Below are positions 8,036-16,486 of a stretch of 28,253 bases of DNA, in pieces (the stretch's first letter is position 1; the number at the start of each line of letters is the position of its first letter). The position numbers and the translations under genes are program-made. The notes beneath the pieces are model-generated. The model was not told the DNA's origin. It ran no database searches and was given only the letters and a program-made list of their open reading frames with translations. The stretch spans positions 1 through 28,253 of the forward strand of contig DKNW01000140.1 in NCBI GenBank assembly GCA_002469805.1. The letters are read 5' to 3'. The stretch is from Rhodobiaceae bacterium UBA7378 (GTDB lineage: Bacteria; Pseudomonadota; Alphaproteobacteria; RS24).

Positions 8036-9625
8036 ATGGATTATTCGGAAACGCAGCCTGACGTAACAGCACCGGTTGACGACCTTGGCTCCAGAGCCAG
8101 CGAAAATAATATCCGGTTCATGGGGTTTGATTTCCATGGGCCGGTTTTTCAGTTCAGCGCATTGATCGCTATCGTGTCATCTGCGCTGGTTCTAGCCATG
8201 CCCGACCAGGCTGCCAGTGTCTTACTGGACTTACGCAATAATATCATGAGTGGCTTTGACTGGTTTTTCTCCCTATCCGTTAGCCTGATCACGGTCTTTA
8301 TTATTGCGCTGGCGGTGTCACCGCTAGGACGGCTTAAGCTTGGCGGTCAAGATGCGTCACCAGAGTTTGGCTATGTTTCATGGATCTGCATGCTGTTCTC
8401 GGCCGGCGTCGGCATCGGCATGACCTTTTACGGCGCCGCCGAACCGCTGGCCTATTACACGGGCTGGTATGGCACACCCTTCAATGTGCCACCCAACACG
8501 CCGGCGGCTGAGAATTTGGCGCTGGGTGCAACGCTGTTTAACTGGGGCATTGGACCATGGTCTGTCTATGCACTTTTCGGACTGGGCATTGCCTTTTTGT
8601 CTCTAAACGCCGGCCTGCCCTTGGCACCACGCAGCATCTTGTATCCATTGATTGGTGAACGCGCATGGGGGTGGACTGGCCATGTGGTCGATATTTTGGC
8701 AATTCTCGCCACAGTTCTGGGCCTAGCAACCTCGCTTGGGCTGGGCGCGCAGCAGGCGGCGAGCGGCCTCAAATATCTGTTCAATATGGATGGCGGGCTA
8801 ACCACGCAAATCAGCTTTATCGTGATCATCGCCTTTGTCACCGTGCTATCAGTGGTGCGTGGTCTGGATCGTGGTATTCGTGTGTTGAGTAACTTCACCA
8901 TGGCACTGGCGGTTGCTTTGCTTGGCTATATTCTGTTTGTCGGTCCGACGGGTGACATTATCACCAGCTATGGTGCAGCCCTTGTGCAATATGGTGGCGC
9001 GTATCTGCCGCTAAGTAATTTTGTTGGCCGCGAAGACACGACATATTTCCACGGCTGGACGATCTTTTACTGGGCGTGGTGGATTAGCTGGTCACCATTT
9101 GTCGGCTTGTTCCTTGCGCGTATTTCCTACGGCCGCTCCGTGCGCGAGTTTATCGCCATTACATTATTGGCACCGCTTGCCATCGCGACCATCTGGTTTT
9201 CAAGTTTTGGCACAGCCGCTATCCACCAGTCGAAAAATGGCATGGGCGCGTTGAGTGACGGCATTGGCGATGTTTCACTGGTGTTGTTCCAGCTGTTTGA
9301 TGTTTTGCCAATCGGGGCAATCGCCAGCATGTTTGCGCTGGTTTTGTTGATTGTTTTTTTCGTCACATCATCTGATAGCGGCGCATTGGTAATCGATAGC
9401 GTTGCTGCCGGTGGCAAGACGGACACACCGCTAATACAGCGCGTGTTCTGGGCCTGTATCATTTCATTGCTGGCAGTTGTATTGCTGGTAGGTGGCGGTG
9501 CCAAAGCGTTGGAAAGCCTGCAAGCCTGGACGCTTGTGGTCGCCCTTCCCTTTACATTAGTGCTGTACAGCACCGCTTACTCTTTAGTAAGTATGATGCT
9601 CCGAGAGCATCGCAATAATGTTTAA
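8036..9625 (+). CDS. BCCT-family transporter (betaine/carnitine/choline type)
   Basis: A 529-residue inner-membrane carrier with about 12 hydrophobic segments, normal for the family. Family marks are the glycine-rich unwound helix SAGVGIGMTFYGAAEPLAYY and the highly conserved TIFYWAWWISWSPFVGLFLA, whose Trp residues form the aromatic box for the quaternary ammonium group. In BetP the glycine motif is G-M-G-I-G and supports Na+ coupling; here it reads G-V-G-I-G. BCCT carriers take up glycine betaine, choline, carnitine, ectoine or DMSP; the sequence does not tell which. The long C-terminal osmosensing tail of BetP is absent, so a nutrient uptake role is as likely as osmoprotection. GGGAAG lies just before the ATG. 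A MarR gene starts 3 bases after the stop, so local control of the carrier is likely. Confidence 0.93.
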   Translation: MDYSETQPDVTAPVDDLGSRASENNIRFMGFDFHGPVFQFSALIAIVSSALVLAMPDQAASVLLDLRNNIMSGFDWFFSLSVSLITVFIIALAVSPLGRLKLGGQDASPEFGYVSWICMLFSAGVGIGMTFYGAAEPLAYYTGWYGTPFNVPPNTPAAENLALGATLFNWGIGPWSVYALFGLGIAFLSLNAGLPLAPRSILYPLIGERAWGWTGHVVDILAILATVLGLATSLGLGAQQAASGLKYLFNMDGGLTTQISFIVIIAFVTVLSVVRGLDRGIRVLSNFTMALAVALLGYILFVGPTGDIITSYGAALVQYGGAYLPLSNFVGREDTTYFHGWTIFYWAWWISWSPFVGLFLARISYGRSVREFIAITLLAPLAIATIWFSSFGTAAIHQSKNGMGALSDGIGDVSLVLFQLFDVLPIGAIASMFALVLLIVFFVTSSDSGALVIDSVAAGGKTDTPLIQRVFWACIISLLAVVLLVGGGAKALESLQAWTLVVALPFTLVLYSTAYSLVSMMLREHRNNV

Positions 9626-9628
9626 CAA

Positions 9629-10117
9629 ATGGTGAATACATTGGACGGGATTTCAAAAGTCGATGATGCGCTTATCGCCTTAAGGCAAATATCGCGGGCA
9701 ACGCAGTCTGATTCCCGCATGCTCGCGCGGGCATCAGGCCTGTCGGTATCTCAGCTCATTGCGCTACAAGAGATTAGTGCCGCGAGCTCCATTAGTCCGT
9801 CGCGTCTGGCGGAACGCATGGCGCTATCGCGCGGCACGATGACAACCCTTATGCGAAAACTCGAAGACCGCCAACTGGTCGAACGCTCCAGCGACACGTT
9901 TGACAAACGCCGACATTTCTTTTCGCTCACAGCGGCGGGTAATCTTGCACTTGAAGAGGCGCCGGTTATGCTCCACGAGAAATTTTCCAACAAATTTAAT
10001 GAACTGATTTCTTGGGAACAGACTTTGATCATTTCAGCGCTTGAGCGCGTGGCGTTTATGCTGGATGCCGATAATATCGAGGTTGCGCCTATTTTGGATG
10101 TCGGTGACATTTCTTAG
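9629..10117 (+). CDS. MarR-family transcriptional regulator
   Basis: A 162-residue winged helix-turn-helix protein, usual length for MarR. The DNA-binding part is SPSRLAERMALSRGTMTTLM (recognition helix at about 68-77), then KLEDRQLVER and the wing containing DKRRHFFSLT with the D-x-R pattern of the family. Flanking helices would form the dimer interface. MarR proteins usually repress a neighbouring gene and let go when a small ligand binds; the gene sits 3 bases after the BCCT transporter and just before a hydrolase, so the substrate of that carrier, or a breakdown product, is a reasonable ligand. The ATG at 9629 has no strong ribosome binding site, which fits translational coupling to the gene before it; a GTG at 9632 is an alternative start. 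Confidence 0.92.
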   Translation: MVNTLDGISKVDDALIALRQISRATQSDSRMLARASGLSVSQLIALQEISAASSISPSRLAERMALSRGTMTTLMRKLEDRQLVERSSDTFDKRRHFFSLTAAGNLALEEAPVMLHEKFSNKFNELISWEQTLIISALERVAFMLDADNIEVAPILDVGDIS

Positions 10118-10173
10118 CTATTGTCTATTAGGAGTTATTGGCAAAGCTGTTCGAAAAGCGCGTAGGCATCATC

Positions 10174-11142
10174 ATGAGTAAATCTTCATATATCGACCCT
10201 GACCTTATTCCCGGCCTTGAACGACTGGCGCAAGCTGGCGCTGGCTTTGATTTATCGAAAGATCTGGACAGCGCGCGGCGCGCCTCGCAAGCCAGGGACG
10301 ATGCGCTGATATCGCAATTACAGGTACCCGACACAATTGTTCAGGAAATTATTCCGGTGACTTCAGCCGGAGGGCATATCATTGATTTACGTATTTTCCG
10401 GCCGCTCAATGCTCCCCACCCCCTGCCCGTGTTTTATTGGATCCATGGCGGTGGTTTTGTGCTGGGAGCCGCCCGCCAAGGCGATGCATTCACGCTGCGT
10501 GCCGCCGCCGCACTGGGCATGTATGCAGTATCCGTAGAGTATCGCTTGGCCCCGGAAACGCCGTATCCCGGCCCGCTAGAAGATTGCTATGAGGGTCTGG
10601 CACATTTAATTGACAACGCTGACGCACTTAATGTCGATGCCGAAAAAATTATCATTGGCGGGGTCAGCGCAGGCGGTGGCCTGTGCGCGGGCCTTGGCCT
10701 TCTTGTGCGCGACCGCATGGATGTGTCGTTGCTGGGGCAGATCCTGTTGTACCCGATGCTTGATGACACAAACATCGCCGCGGCAGCGCCGACACTTCCT
10801 GACACGCTTGTGTGGACACGTGCGGCCAATTTATTCGGGTGGCAAAGCTATCTGGGCGACCTGTATGGTGCCGATAATGTACCGGTTTATGCGGCACCGG
10901 CGCGGGCCGACGACCTTACCGGCCTACCGCCAACTTATCTGCCGGTCGGCGATCTCGATTTGTTTCTTGACGAAAACATGGCCTATGCGCGCAAGCTTAT
11001 GCAGGCCGGCGTTCCGACGCATTTTCATGTCTTCCCAGGCGCCTATCACGGATTTAACGGATTCGCAGCCGAAGCTCCGGTATCGGTGGCCTGCAATGCT
11101 GAAATATTCGACTTCGCCGCCAAATGTCTCGGGCAAGCTTAA
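10174..11142 (+). CDS. Alpha/beta hydrolase, hormone-sensitive-lipase (family IV) type esterase
   Basis: A 322-residue carboxylester hydrolase. HGGGFVLG (from His91) is the oxyanion-hole motif of the HSL family. The nucleophile elbow is GVSAGGG with Ser165; the usual GDSAGG has Val in place of Asp. Asp260 (VGDLDLF) and His292 (GAYHGF) complete the triad. There is no signal peptide, so it acts in the cytoplasm, typically on short-chain esters or lactones. It closes a same-strand run after the BCCT and MarR genes, which suggests that it cleaves an ester brought in by the carrier. Start choice is uncertain: the ATG at 10174 fits the usual N-terminus, while an in-frame TTG at 10138 has GGAG only 3 bases before it and would add 12 residues. 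The gene converges with the GST-like gene 27 bases further on. Confidence 0.9.
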   Translation: MSKSSYIDPDLIPGLERLAQAGAGFDLSKDLDSARRASQARDDALISQLQVPDTIVQEIIPVTSAGGHIIDLRIFRPLNAPHPLPVFYWIHGGGFVLGAARQGDAFTLRAAAALGMYAVSVEYRLAPETPYPGPLEDCYEGLAHLIDNADALNVDAEKIIIGGVSAGGGLCAGLGLLVRDRMDVSLLGQILLYPMLDDTNIAAAAPTLPDTLVWTRAANLFGWQSYLGDLYGADNVPVYAAPARADDLTGLPPTYLPVGDLDLFLDENMAYARKLMQAGVPTHFHVFPGAYHGFNGFAAEAPVSVACNAEIFDFAAKCLGQA

Positions 11143-11169
11143 CTATCAGTCTTTAAGTATCAGCGCCTT

Positions 11170-11946
11170 TTAACCGCGAATATACTTGGCGTATCCCGCT
11201 AGATCTGCCGCAAACGTCGCCTCATCCAGCAGGCGCGTCACATGGGCATATAACCGAGGATAGGTTTTTAAGTCGGGCAAAATAGGCGCAAGGCCTTTAG
11301 CGGCAAGCTCCGCTGCCATTCGGCTTTCATTGCTCATCAAAGCCAGTTCGCACACCAGCACCACATCGGAAAGGCTGAGCGCATCACCAGATACATATTC
11401 GTGATGGCCCAGTGCTGCCTCAAGCGCGCCGCAGTAATTTGCAAAGGCCTGCGCCATCTGCTCATGCAAATTGGCGTCGAGATCTGCGCCCGCCAGAATA
11501 TATTTCTGGATTACATCCGCAAATAAAAGGGTCTTATCCAAAAACCCGTCAATGCGCGCGCGCGCGACATTCGTGTCGCCATAAAGCGCCGGGGCGTTCG
11601 GGCCGCTCAGCGCGGCAAGTCGCATGATGGCATTAGATTCAAAAATGCCAGTGCTGCCATCTTCGGCAAACGCCGCTGGAATATCGCCAAACGGATTGGC
11701 TTGCAAAAACGCATCGGTTTTGTAAAGCGCGCCCGTAAAACCGGTCTTGGCTGTACGCCGCGCGGCAGCATTGGCTTCCTTGCCGGCATCATCCATCTTA
11801 ATTGCGTCATAATCCCATAACCAATGCACCATTTCGGGCGGCGCATCGCCGATCACCTCAATGCTGGCTCCTGAATAGCGTGCCACAATCGTCGCCTTAT
11901 ACACGCGCGGATTTGGCAAATAGGAAATAATTCTAATATCGCTCAT
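11170..11946 (-). CDS. Glutathione S-transferase family protein
   Basis: A 258-residue protein with the two-domain GST layout. The N-terminal thioredoxin-like part (about 1-95) begins IRIISYLPNPRVYKATIVARYSG and contains an NPFGDIPAA segment, where the cis-Pro that contacts glutathione is expected, followed by GIFESNAIMRLAAL, which matches the E-S-x-A-I glutathione-binding motif. The C-terminal helical domain shows LYGDTNVARARIDGFLD and the N-capping box-like SGDALSLSDVVLVCELAL. An insert-like stretch at about 33-62 resembles the longer N-domain of elongation-factor-1-gamma-like GSTs. The actual substrate is unknown; detoxification or a structural role are both possible. GAGTGAGAG lies before the ATG. 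It is divergent from hemF and stands alone. Confidence 0.82.
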   Translation of the reverse strand: MSDIRIISYLPNPRVYKATIVARYSGASIEVIGDAPPEMVHWLWDYDAIKMDDAGKEANAAARRTAKTGFTGALYKTDAFLQANPFGDIPAAFAEDGSTGIFESNAIMRLAALSGPNAPALYGDTNVARARIDGFLDKTLLFADVIQKYILAGADLDANLHEQMAQAFANYCGALEAALGHHEYVSGDALSLSDVVLVCELALMSNESRMAAELAAKGLAPILPDLKTYPRLYAHVTRLLDEATFAADLAGYAKYIRG

Positions 11947-12083
11947 ACTCTCACTCGTTCAACAAGCTTCACCCTCACGCTTCGCACTCAGCTCAAAAGC
12001 ATGCGGTTAGCTTAAAAGAAGCCACGGCTATTTTGCACGACAAAAATAAATCTGATACAAACCGCCGTAACAACGGATCCCAT

Positions 12084-12950
12084 ATGAACAATGATTTGAC
12101 CGAGATTGAACCATGGGGCCAGCGCAAGCAACGCGCGGCAAACTGGTTCCGCGAATTGCGTGATGAGCTATGTCAGCGCCTGGAAGCGCTTGAGCCTGAT
12201 GGCGCCAAGTTTACTCGTGAAGCATGGACACGTGGTGACGGGTCTGAGGATTTAGGCGGCGGCGAAATGTCGATGCTGCGCGGACAAACATTCGAGAAAG
12301 CGGGCGTGCATATTTCCACCGTCTTTGGCGAGTTTTCTGAGCAGTTTCGTGGGCAGGTTGCCGGAGCCGAAGACGACCCGCGTTTTTGGGCCGCAGGCAT
12401 TTCTGTCATTGCGCATCCGCTCAACCCACACGCGCCGACGGCACATATGAACACGCGCATGGTTGTTACAACGCGCGGCTGGTTTGGCGGCGGTGGCGAC
12501 CTGACCCCCATGTTGGCGGCGGCACGTACACAAGAACACGAAGACACGCGCGCGTTTCACGCAGCCTTCCAACAAGCGTGCGATCGCCATGATCCAGCAT
12601 ATTACCCGCGCTTTAAGGAAGAATGTGACAGCTATTTCTTCTTGCCACACCGCAATGAAATGCGCGGCACGGGCGGCATATTTTACGACCACCTCGATAG
12701 CGGTGACTGGGAAGCTGACTTTGCGTTCACGCAAGATGTCGGGCGCGCCTTTGCCGATGTGTATCCCGAAATCGCCAGCATCCGGCGCGATCAACCCTTT
12801 AGCGATGATGACCGCAAGCACCAGATGCAGCAGCGCGGGCGCTATGTCGAATTCAACTTACTATATGATCGCGGCACGACCTTTGGGCTAAAAACCGGGG
12901 GCAATGTAAACAGTATTTTGTCTTCCATGCCACCGGTCGTCAGCTGGTAA
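12084..12950 (+). CDS. hemF: Oxygen-dependent coproporphyrinogen III oxidase
   Basis: A 288-residue enzyme of the expected size. It converts coproporphyrinogen III to protoporphyrinogen IX with O2, late in heme synthesis, in the cytoplasm. Conserved parts are HPLNPHAPTAHMNTRMVV (111-128), WFGGGGDLTPM (133-143), the family signature FKEECDSYFFLPHRNEMRGTG (starting at Phe177) leading into GGIFYD, and GRYVEFNLLYDRGTTFGL near the C-terminus. An upstream in-frame ATG at 12033 would add 17 poorly conserved, polar residues; I prefer the ATG at 12084 since the protein then starts close to the conserved WGQRKQRAANWFREL helix, although no clear ribosome binding site marks either start. It is transcribed divergently from the GST-like gene and converges on cca. 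hemA and hemH lie about 10 kb further on. Confidence 0.95.
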   Translation: MNNDLTEIEPWGQRKQRAANWFRELRDELCQRLEALEPDGAKFTREAWTRGDGSEDLGGGEMSMLRGQTFEKAGVHISTVFGEFSEQFRGQVAGAEDDPRFWAAGISVIAHPLNPHAPTAHMNTRMVVTTRGWFGGGGDLTPMLAAARTQEHEDTRAFHAAFQQACDRHDPAYYPRFKEECDSYFFLPHRNEMRGTGGIFYDHLDSGDWEADFAFTQDVGRAFADVYPEIASIRRDQPFSDDDRKHQMQQRGRYVEFNLLYDRGTTFGLKTGGNVNSILSSMPPVVSW

Positions 12951-12967
12951 CTGCTGATAATCTTAAA

Positions 12968-14269
12968 TCAGGTTGGCGGATCGCATTTCACGGAAACACG
13001 TCTGGCAAGCTCATCATGCAAAGCAGAATCCGAGGGAAATCCGTTTTCAACCCACCAGGTCTCCAACGCGCCGAGCATCGCGCCCATTTGCGGCCCATGC
13101 TTCACACCCAGCGCCGCCATATCTGCCCCACCTAAAGGAAACAGGCGCGGCGCCCAGCTATCAGCAAGCGCCAACAGATTTTTCGCGTCCGTATCGGTTA
13201 TGTTGCCACTTGCACAGGCCATCAGGCTTTGGTCGCGTACCGTGGCAGCGCCATTATAATGCAGCCAGTAGGTCGGGCGGCGCATAAGATCAACGCCCGG
13301 GTGGTCGACCGCCTTGTGCAAGCGCTGCGCGCGCTGGCGCGACAGGCGCAACGCCGCCGCAACCGCGTCTGCAGCGGCTGTATCCGGCATCAACGCCGCA
13401 AGTCTAAGAAGGCGATCGGCATGCGCAGATGCGCTGCCGGCAAAACCAAGCAGCGCCGATAAGCGGGTGTGTTGCCAATTGCCGTCGACACCCAGGGTGA
13501 CGTGAAGCGCGCCCATCTCGTCGATAAACCGCACGGCGTTGTCTGCCTCATCAAGACCCAGAATCTTCAAAAACTCATCTTGGCGGCGCTCGCCCGAAAG
13601 TTGGGCGATATGCGGCACCGCCGCTTTTATGGCCTCAACAGTTGGCGCGTCGGGCGTAGTATCAGGACTGATCTGAAAATAAAACCGCACGAACCGTAAA
13701 ATGCGCAAATAGTCTTCTTTTATACGCTGCGCAGGTTCACCAATAAAACGAACGCGTCCGGCGGCGACATCGGCTATTCCGCTTTCGGTTGGGTCGAAAA
13801 TCGCGCCGTAGCGATCGACATAAATGGCATTAATCGTGAGGTCGCGCCGCGCGGCATCGATGTGCCAGTCGCGCCCGAACATCACCTCAGCATGGCGTCC
13901 ATCACCCTTAATATCGTGCCGCAAGGTGGTGATTTCATATTTCTTCGACCCGCCAGAAGGCGCGGCAGCATCGGTCGGGAAAATGGCCGTTACTGTGCCA
14001 TAGGCCAGACCGGTGGCAACAACGCGTATACCGGCATTCTCCAGAATATTCATGACCGCATCTGGCGTAAGCGTGGTCGCCATATCAACTTCCAAATCGC
14101 TATCTGCATTACTGGCGACAGAACCGGCCAGCGTGTCGCGCACGCACCCGCCCACACATCGCGTTTCCTCGCCATCGGGCGACAAAAGCGCGAGCAATTT
14201 CTGCACCTCGGGCACGCCCAACCATGTGGCTTCACGCAAGTAGGCCGAATGTTTTGTAGCGCCGTTCAT
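12968..14269 (-). CDS. cca: CCA tRNA nucleotidyltransferase (class II)
   Basis: A 433-residue member of the class II nucleotidyltransferase/poly(A) polymerase family, which builds or repairs the 3'-CCA of tRNA. The head domain shows VGGCVRDTL (39-47), the catalytic carboxylate stretch at 58-65, ITTLRHD, DAARRDLTINAIYVD and the RIKEDYLRILRFVRFY helix (motif C/D region), followed by a helical tRNA-binding body. The usual D-x-D catalytic pair appears as Glu60-Val-Asp62 (sequence LEVDMATTL), a substitution worth checking. The ATG overlaps the stop of the DUF6111 gene by 4 bases, so it is the last gene of the GNAT - DUF1285 - Nudix - DUF6111 - cca operon. Poly(A) polymerase activity cannot be excluded from sequence alone, but the alphaproteobacterial context favours CCA addition. 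Confidence 0.93.
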   Translation of the reverse strand: MNGATKHSAYLREATWLGVPEVQKLLALLSPDGEETRCVGGCVRDTLAGSVASNADSDLEVDMATTLTPDAVMNILENAGIRVVATGLAYGTVTAIFPTDAAAPSGGSKKYEITTLRHDIKGDGRHAEVMFGRDWHIDAARRDLTINAIYVDRYGAIFDPTESGIADVAAGRVRFIGEPAQRIKEDYLRILRFVRFYFQISPDTTPDAPTVEAIKAAVPHIAQLSGERRQDEFLKILGLDEADNAVRFIDEMGALHVTLGVDGNWQHTRLSALLGFAGSASAHADRLLRLAALMPDTAAADAVAAALRLSRQRAQRLHKAVDHPGVDLMRRPTYWLHYNGAATVRDQSLMACASGNITDTDAKNLLALADSWAPRLFPLGGADMAALGVKHGPQMGAMLGALETWWVENGFPSDSALHDELARRVSVKCDPPT

Positions 14270-14523
14270 TCAAAACGACCGGGCACGACCTGACCGTCTT
14301 TGAGTGCGGGAGGAATGTAGGTTTTTTCCGGCGCATCGCCGGTTGCAAAGCGCCAGACCAAAAGACTGAGAATGACCAGCACTGCACCAGCCAGCGTTGC
14401 TTGCGACCAGCTGCGCATTACGGCTTCGCGCGGGTGTGTGCGGCTAACCCAATAGCCCCATAACGCCGTCAAAACGAACGGCAGGAGAAATAAAAACAGG
14501 TTCCAAAGAATAACACGGATCAT
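14266..14523 (-). CDS. Small membrane protein, DUF6111-like
   Basis: An 85-residue protein with two membrane helices: about 3-25 (ILWNLFLFLLPFVLTALWGYWV) and 44-62 (LAGAVLVILSLLVWRF), a short basic loop between them (SRTHPREAVMRSW) and a polar C-tail with YIPPALKDGQVVPGRF. That C-tail and the position between a Nudix gene and cca match the alphaproteobacterial DUF6111 family as I remember it; no function is known. The ATG at 14523 is preceded by GGAGGATGCGCCC, a clear ribosome binding site, so the longer open frame up to 14574 is not used. It overlaps the Nudix gene by 4 bases on one side and cca by 4 bases on the other, so translation of all three is likely coupled. Confidence 0.8.
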   Translation of the reverse strand: MIRVILWNLFLFLLPFVLTALWGYWVSRTHPREAVMRSWSQATLAGAVLVILSLLVWRFATGDAPEKTYIPPALKDGQVVPGRFE

Positions 14524-15143
14524 GGGCGCATCCTCCTGCTTAGGTCGCGCAACATGCCAGCCGTCGCACCCCAAATATTATAGCCTTCATATTCCACAGC
14601 GTAATAAAACACCGGGCGCCCCTGCCATTCAACATCGTGGCGATTGTAACTTGCTTCATTGATCATGAGTTCCAATGGCACTTCAAAAGTTTCGGCCACC
14701 TCATTGGGGTCAATTTCAAGTTGAAACCCCGGCCGCACAAAACCGACGACGGGTAGAATTCTGAAGCCTGACCCAGTTTCATACGTATTCAAAAAGCCAG
14801 CAATATCGACATATTCCGCAGCGAGGCCGATCTCTTCATGCGCTTCACGTAGTGCCGCGGCAACTGGACCGCCATCTTTTTCTTCAACCTTGCCGCCGGG
14901 AAAGGCAACCTGCCCCGAATGTTGCGAGAGGTGGTCGGCGCGCCGCGTCAGCAAAATCTTCGGTTCGCTGGCATAATCGACGACGGGCACCAGCACGGCA
15001 GCAAGTTTCAGCGTGCGCTCGCCATTGACTTCTTGGCCGTGATCAAACCGCCCGTCACCGATCTGACCGGGCGCCTTATAGAGGGTGTGATCATCGGGCA
15101 GATCAGCATATATGGCTTGTCGGATGCGCGACTTGTAATCCAT
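14520..15143 (-). CDS. Nudix hydrolase, CoA pyrophosphatase type
   Basis: A 207-residue protein with the CoA-pyrophosphatase signature: LLTRRADHLSQHSG then QVAFPGG (64-84), running into the Nudix helix REAHEEIGL (99-107) that binds the divalent metal. Members of this subfamily (NUDT7/NudL-like) split CoA or acyl-CoA into phosphopantetheine and 3',5'-ADP and are thought to control CoA pools or clear oxidised CoA. The ATG at 15143 comes one base after the stop of the DUF1285 gene; an ATG at 15158 in the same frame would overlap that gene by 14 bases and is possible. Its end overlaps the DUF6111 start by 4 bases. Confidence 0.9.
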   Translation of the reverse strand: MDYKSRIRQAIYADLPDDHTLYKAPGQIGDGRFDHGQEVNGERTLKLAAVLVPVVDYASEPKILLTRRADHLSQHSGQVAFPGGKVEEKDGGPVAAALREAHEEIGLAAEYVDIAGFLNTYETGSGFRILPVVGFVRPGFQLEIDPNEVAETFEVPLELMINEASYNRHDVEWQGRPVFYYAVEYEGYNIWGATAGMLRDLSRRMRP

Positions 15144-15144
15144 G

Positions 15145-15750
15145 TCAGACCCCGTCATTCAACCAGGCTTCAATCTCCGCAGCTGAAGCAATGGGAAAGA
15201 ACACTTGATTACTCCAAACACCAAACTGATCGTCAACCGTTTCACCTAAAGCCACAAGGTCATAAAATACGGCACGACTAATCAGTGCTTCTAGCCGCGC
15301 GCGAATATGAATATAGGGTGCAGGGGTTTTGTCTTGCGGGTCCAACTCAATGCGCAATGGATGCTCGGGACCAGCGGCCGCAAAGTCGTGTACATTGGTT
15401 TCGAAGGTCAAAACCTGATCGCGGCCCGTCCCGGTCACCTGCATCAGTGTTGCGACGAAGGGGGCATCTTCTACCTCAACGCGAATTTTCTCCACCGGTG
15501 TAACCAGATAATGCTCGCCATCCTCATCATGGCGCAAAATAGTAGAAAACAATCGCACCAGTCGTTTACGCCCGATGGGCGAGCCCACATAATACCACTG
15601 GCCATCGCGCGCGATACGCATGCCAATATCGCCGCAATAATCGGGTTCCCACAAATGTACGGGCGGCAGACCGCGCGTGCCATCATCGGCTTTTTCGGCC
15701 TGTGCAATCACATTCTGCAATGTATGTGTGGTCGGTGCGTTGTCAGTCAT
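15145..15750 (-). CDS. DUF1285 protein
   Basis: A 201-residue protein with the DUF1285 landmarks: GLPPVHLWEPDYCGDIGMRI (about 28-47), DGQWYYVGSPIGRKRLVRLF, HYLVTPVEKIRVEVEDAPF and, near the end, FYDLVALGETVDDQFGVWSN. No catalytic residues have been assigned to the family as far as I know, and the function is unknown. No signal peptide or membrane helix. The start at 15750 is chosen because conserved sequence begins soon after it and GGATAG precedes it; the frame is open up to 15780 but that would overlap the GNAT gene. It lies directly before the Nudix gene (1 base between stop and start), an order that I recall from many alphaproteobacteria, where the cluster leads to cca. Confidence 0.87.
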   Translation of the reverse strand: MTDNAPTTHTLQNVIAQAEKADDGTRGLPPVHLWEPDYCGDIGMRIARDGQWYYVGSPIGRKRLVRLFSTILRHDEDGEHYLVTPVEKIRVEVEDAPFVATLMQVTGTGRDQVLTFETNVHDFAAAGPEHPLRIELDPQDKTPAPYIHIRARLEALISRAVFYDLVALGETVDDQFGVWSNQVFFPIASAAEIEAWLNDGV

Positions 15751-15773
15751 GCGAACTATCCATGCTCTACAAA

Positions 15774-16268
15774 TTAGCACAAATCGGGGGCTGGGCGAAC
15801 CGTACCTGACAGATGGGTATAAATGGCGTCATCAGCCCTTACCAAAAGGCGTACAGGGTCGACCGGTCCCGGCAAATGAACTTCGGGTGCTGCGATGCGA
15901 AACCCGGCGCGGGCGTAATAGTCAAGGTCACCAACCAACACCACGAAAGCAAATCGAGTTGGTTCAATGCAAGCCAGCGACGCCTCCATAAGCTGCACGC
16001 CCACGCCCTGCCCGCGTACGGTGCTGTCGACAGCCAGCGGTCCTAGCAATAATCCAGGCGTCGTACCAAGGCGCACAGGCCAGTAACTGATGCTACCCAA
16101 CAGTGCGCCGTCAGCGTTACAAGCTATAAATGACAACCCAGCAAGCGGCACATTTGTTTCGCGCAACCGCTCCGCCGTGCGCGCCAAACGGCCAGGCCCG
16201 AAGGACCTGTCTAGCAGTGCATTGATATCGTCGCCATGCGACGGCTCGGTAGGATAAATAGTAATCAT
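15774..16268 (-). CDS. GNAT-family N-acetyltransferase
   Basis: A 164-residue acetyltransferase of the GNAT fold, close in pattern to the YhbS-like group. The acetyl-CoA pyrophosphate loop is RGQGVG (85-90) within LLLGPLAVDSTVRGQGVGVQ, preceded by the beta4 strand; FAFVVLVGDLDYYARAGFRI is the typical C-terminal motif B region (Y-x-x-x-G-F). The acceptor cannot be deduced. It is the first gene of the minus-strand run, ending 23 bases before the DUF1285 start. There is only a weak ribosome binding site, and the 218 bases before it toward the antiporter gene show no clear promoter that I would defend. Confidence 0.88.
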   Translation of the reverse strand: MITIYPTEPSHGDDINALLDRSFGPGRLARTAERLRETNVPLAGLSFIACNADGALLGSISYWPVRLGTTPGLLLGPLAVDSTVRGQGVGVQLMEASLACIEPTRFAFVVLVGDLDYYARAGFRIAAPEVHLPGPVDPVRLLVRADDAIYTHLSGTVRPAPDLC

Positions 16269-16486
16269 GGTAAATCCGCTGTTTTATCCGGCAATTTAAA
16301 GCCCGGAAGAGAAAGTATTGAACGAAAACGAAACTGGCCCAGCGCCATTTTGTAGGTGCGCAGGCTGTGATGATTTATCGTCGTCGTACAAACCGTTCCA
16401 AAACATGTCTCCAGCGGAAGTTTCCGTGCCGTGCGAAGTACCACCCGCGCGGCGCGGTGTCTAGAAATTTTTACCAGTCTGCCGAC

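Noticed and set aside
3405..11142. Possible genomic island or recent transfer of the receptor-sulfotransferase run
   Set aside because: No integrase, tRNA end, direct repeats or clear shift in base composition is visible at either edge.
10610..11173. 187-codon open frame on the plus strand
   Set aside because: It overlaps the esterase gene in a shifted frame; the catalytic Ser, Asp and His belong to the other frame.
12252..12821. 189-codon open frame on the minus strand
   Set aside because: It is antisense to hemF, whose motifs are fully intact; no recognisable domain or ribosome binding site.
16445..16457. GC-rich inverted repeat past the antiporter gene
   Set aside because: The stem is only 5 bp and no U-run follows on either strand, so I do not call it a terminator.
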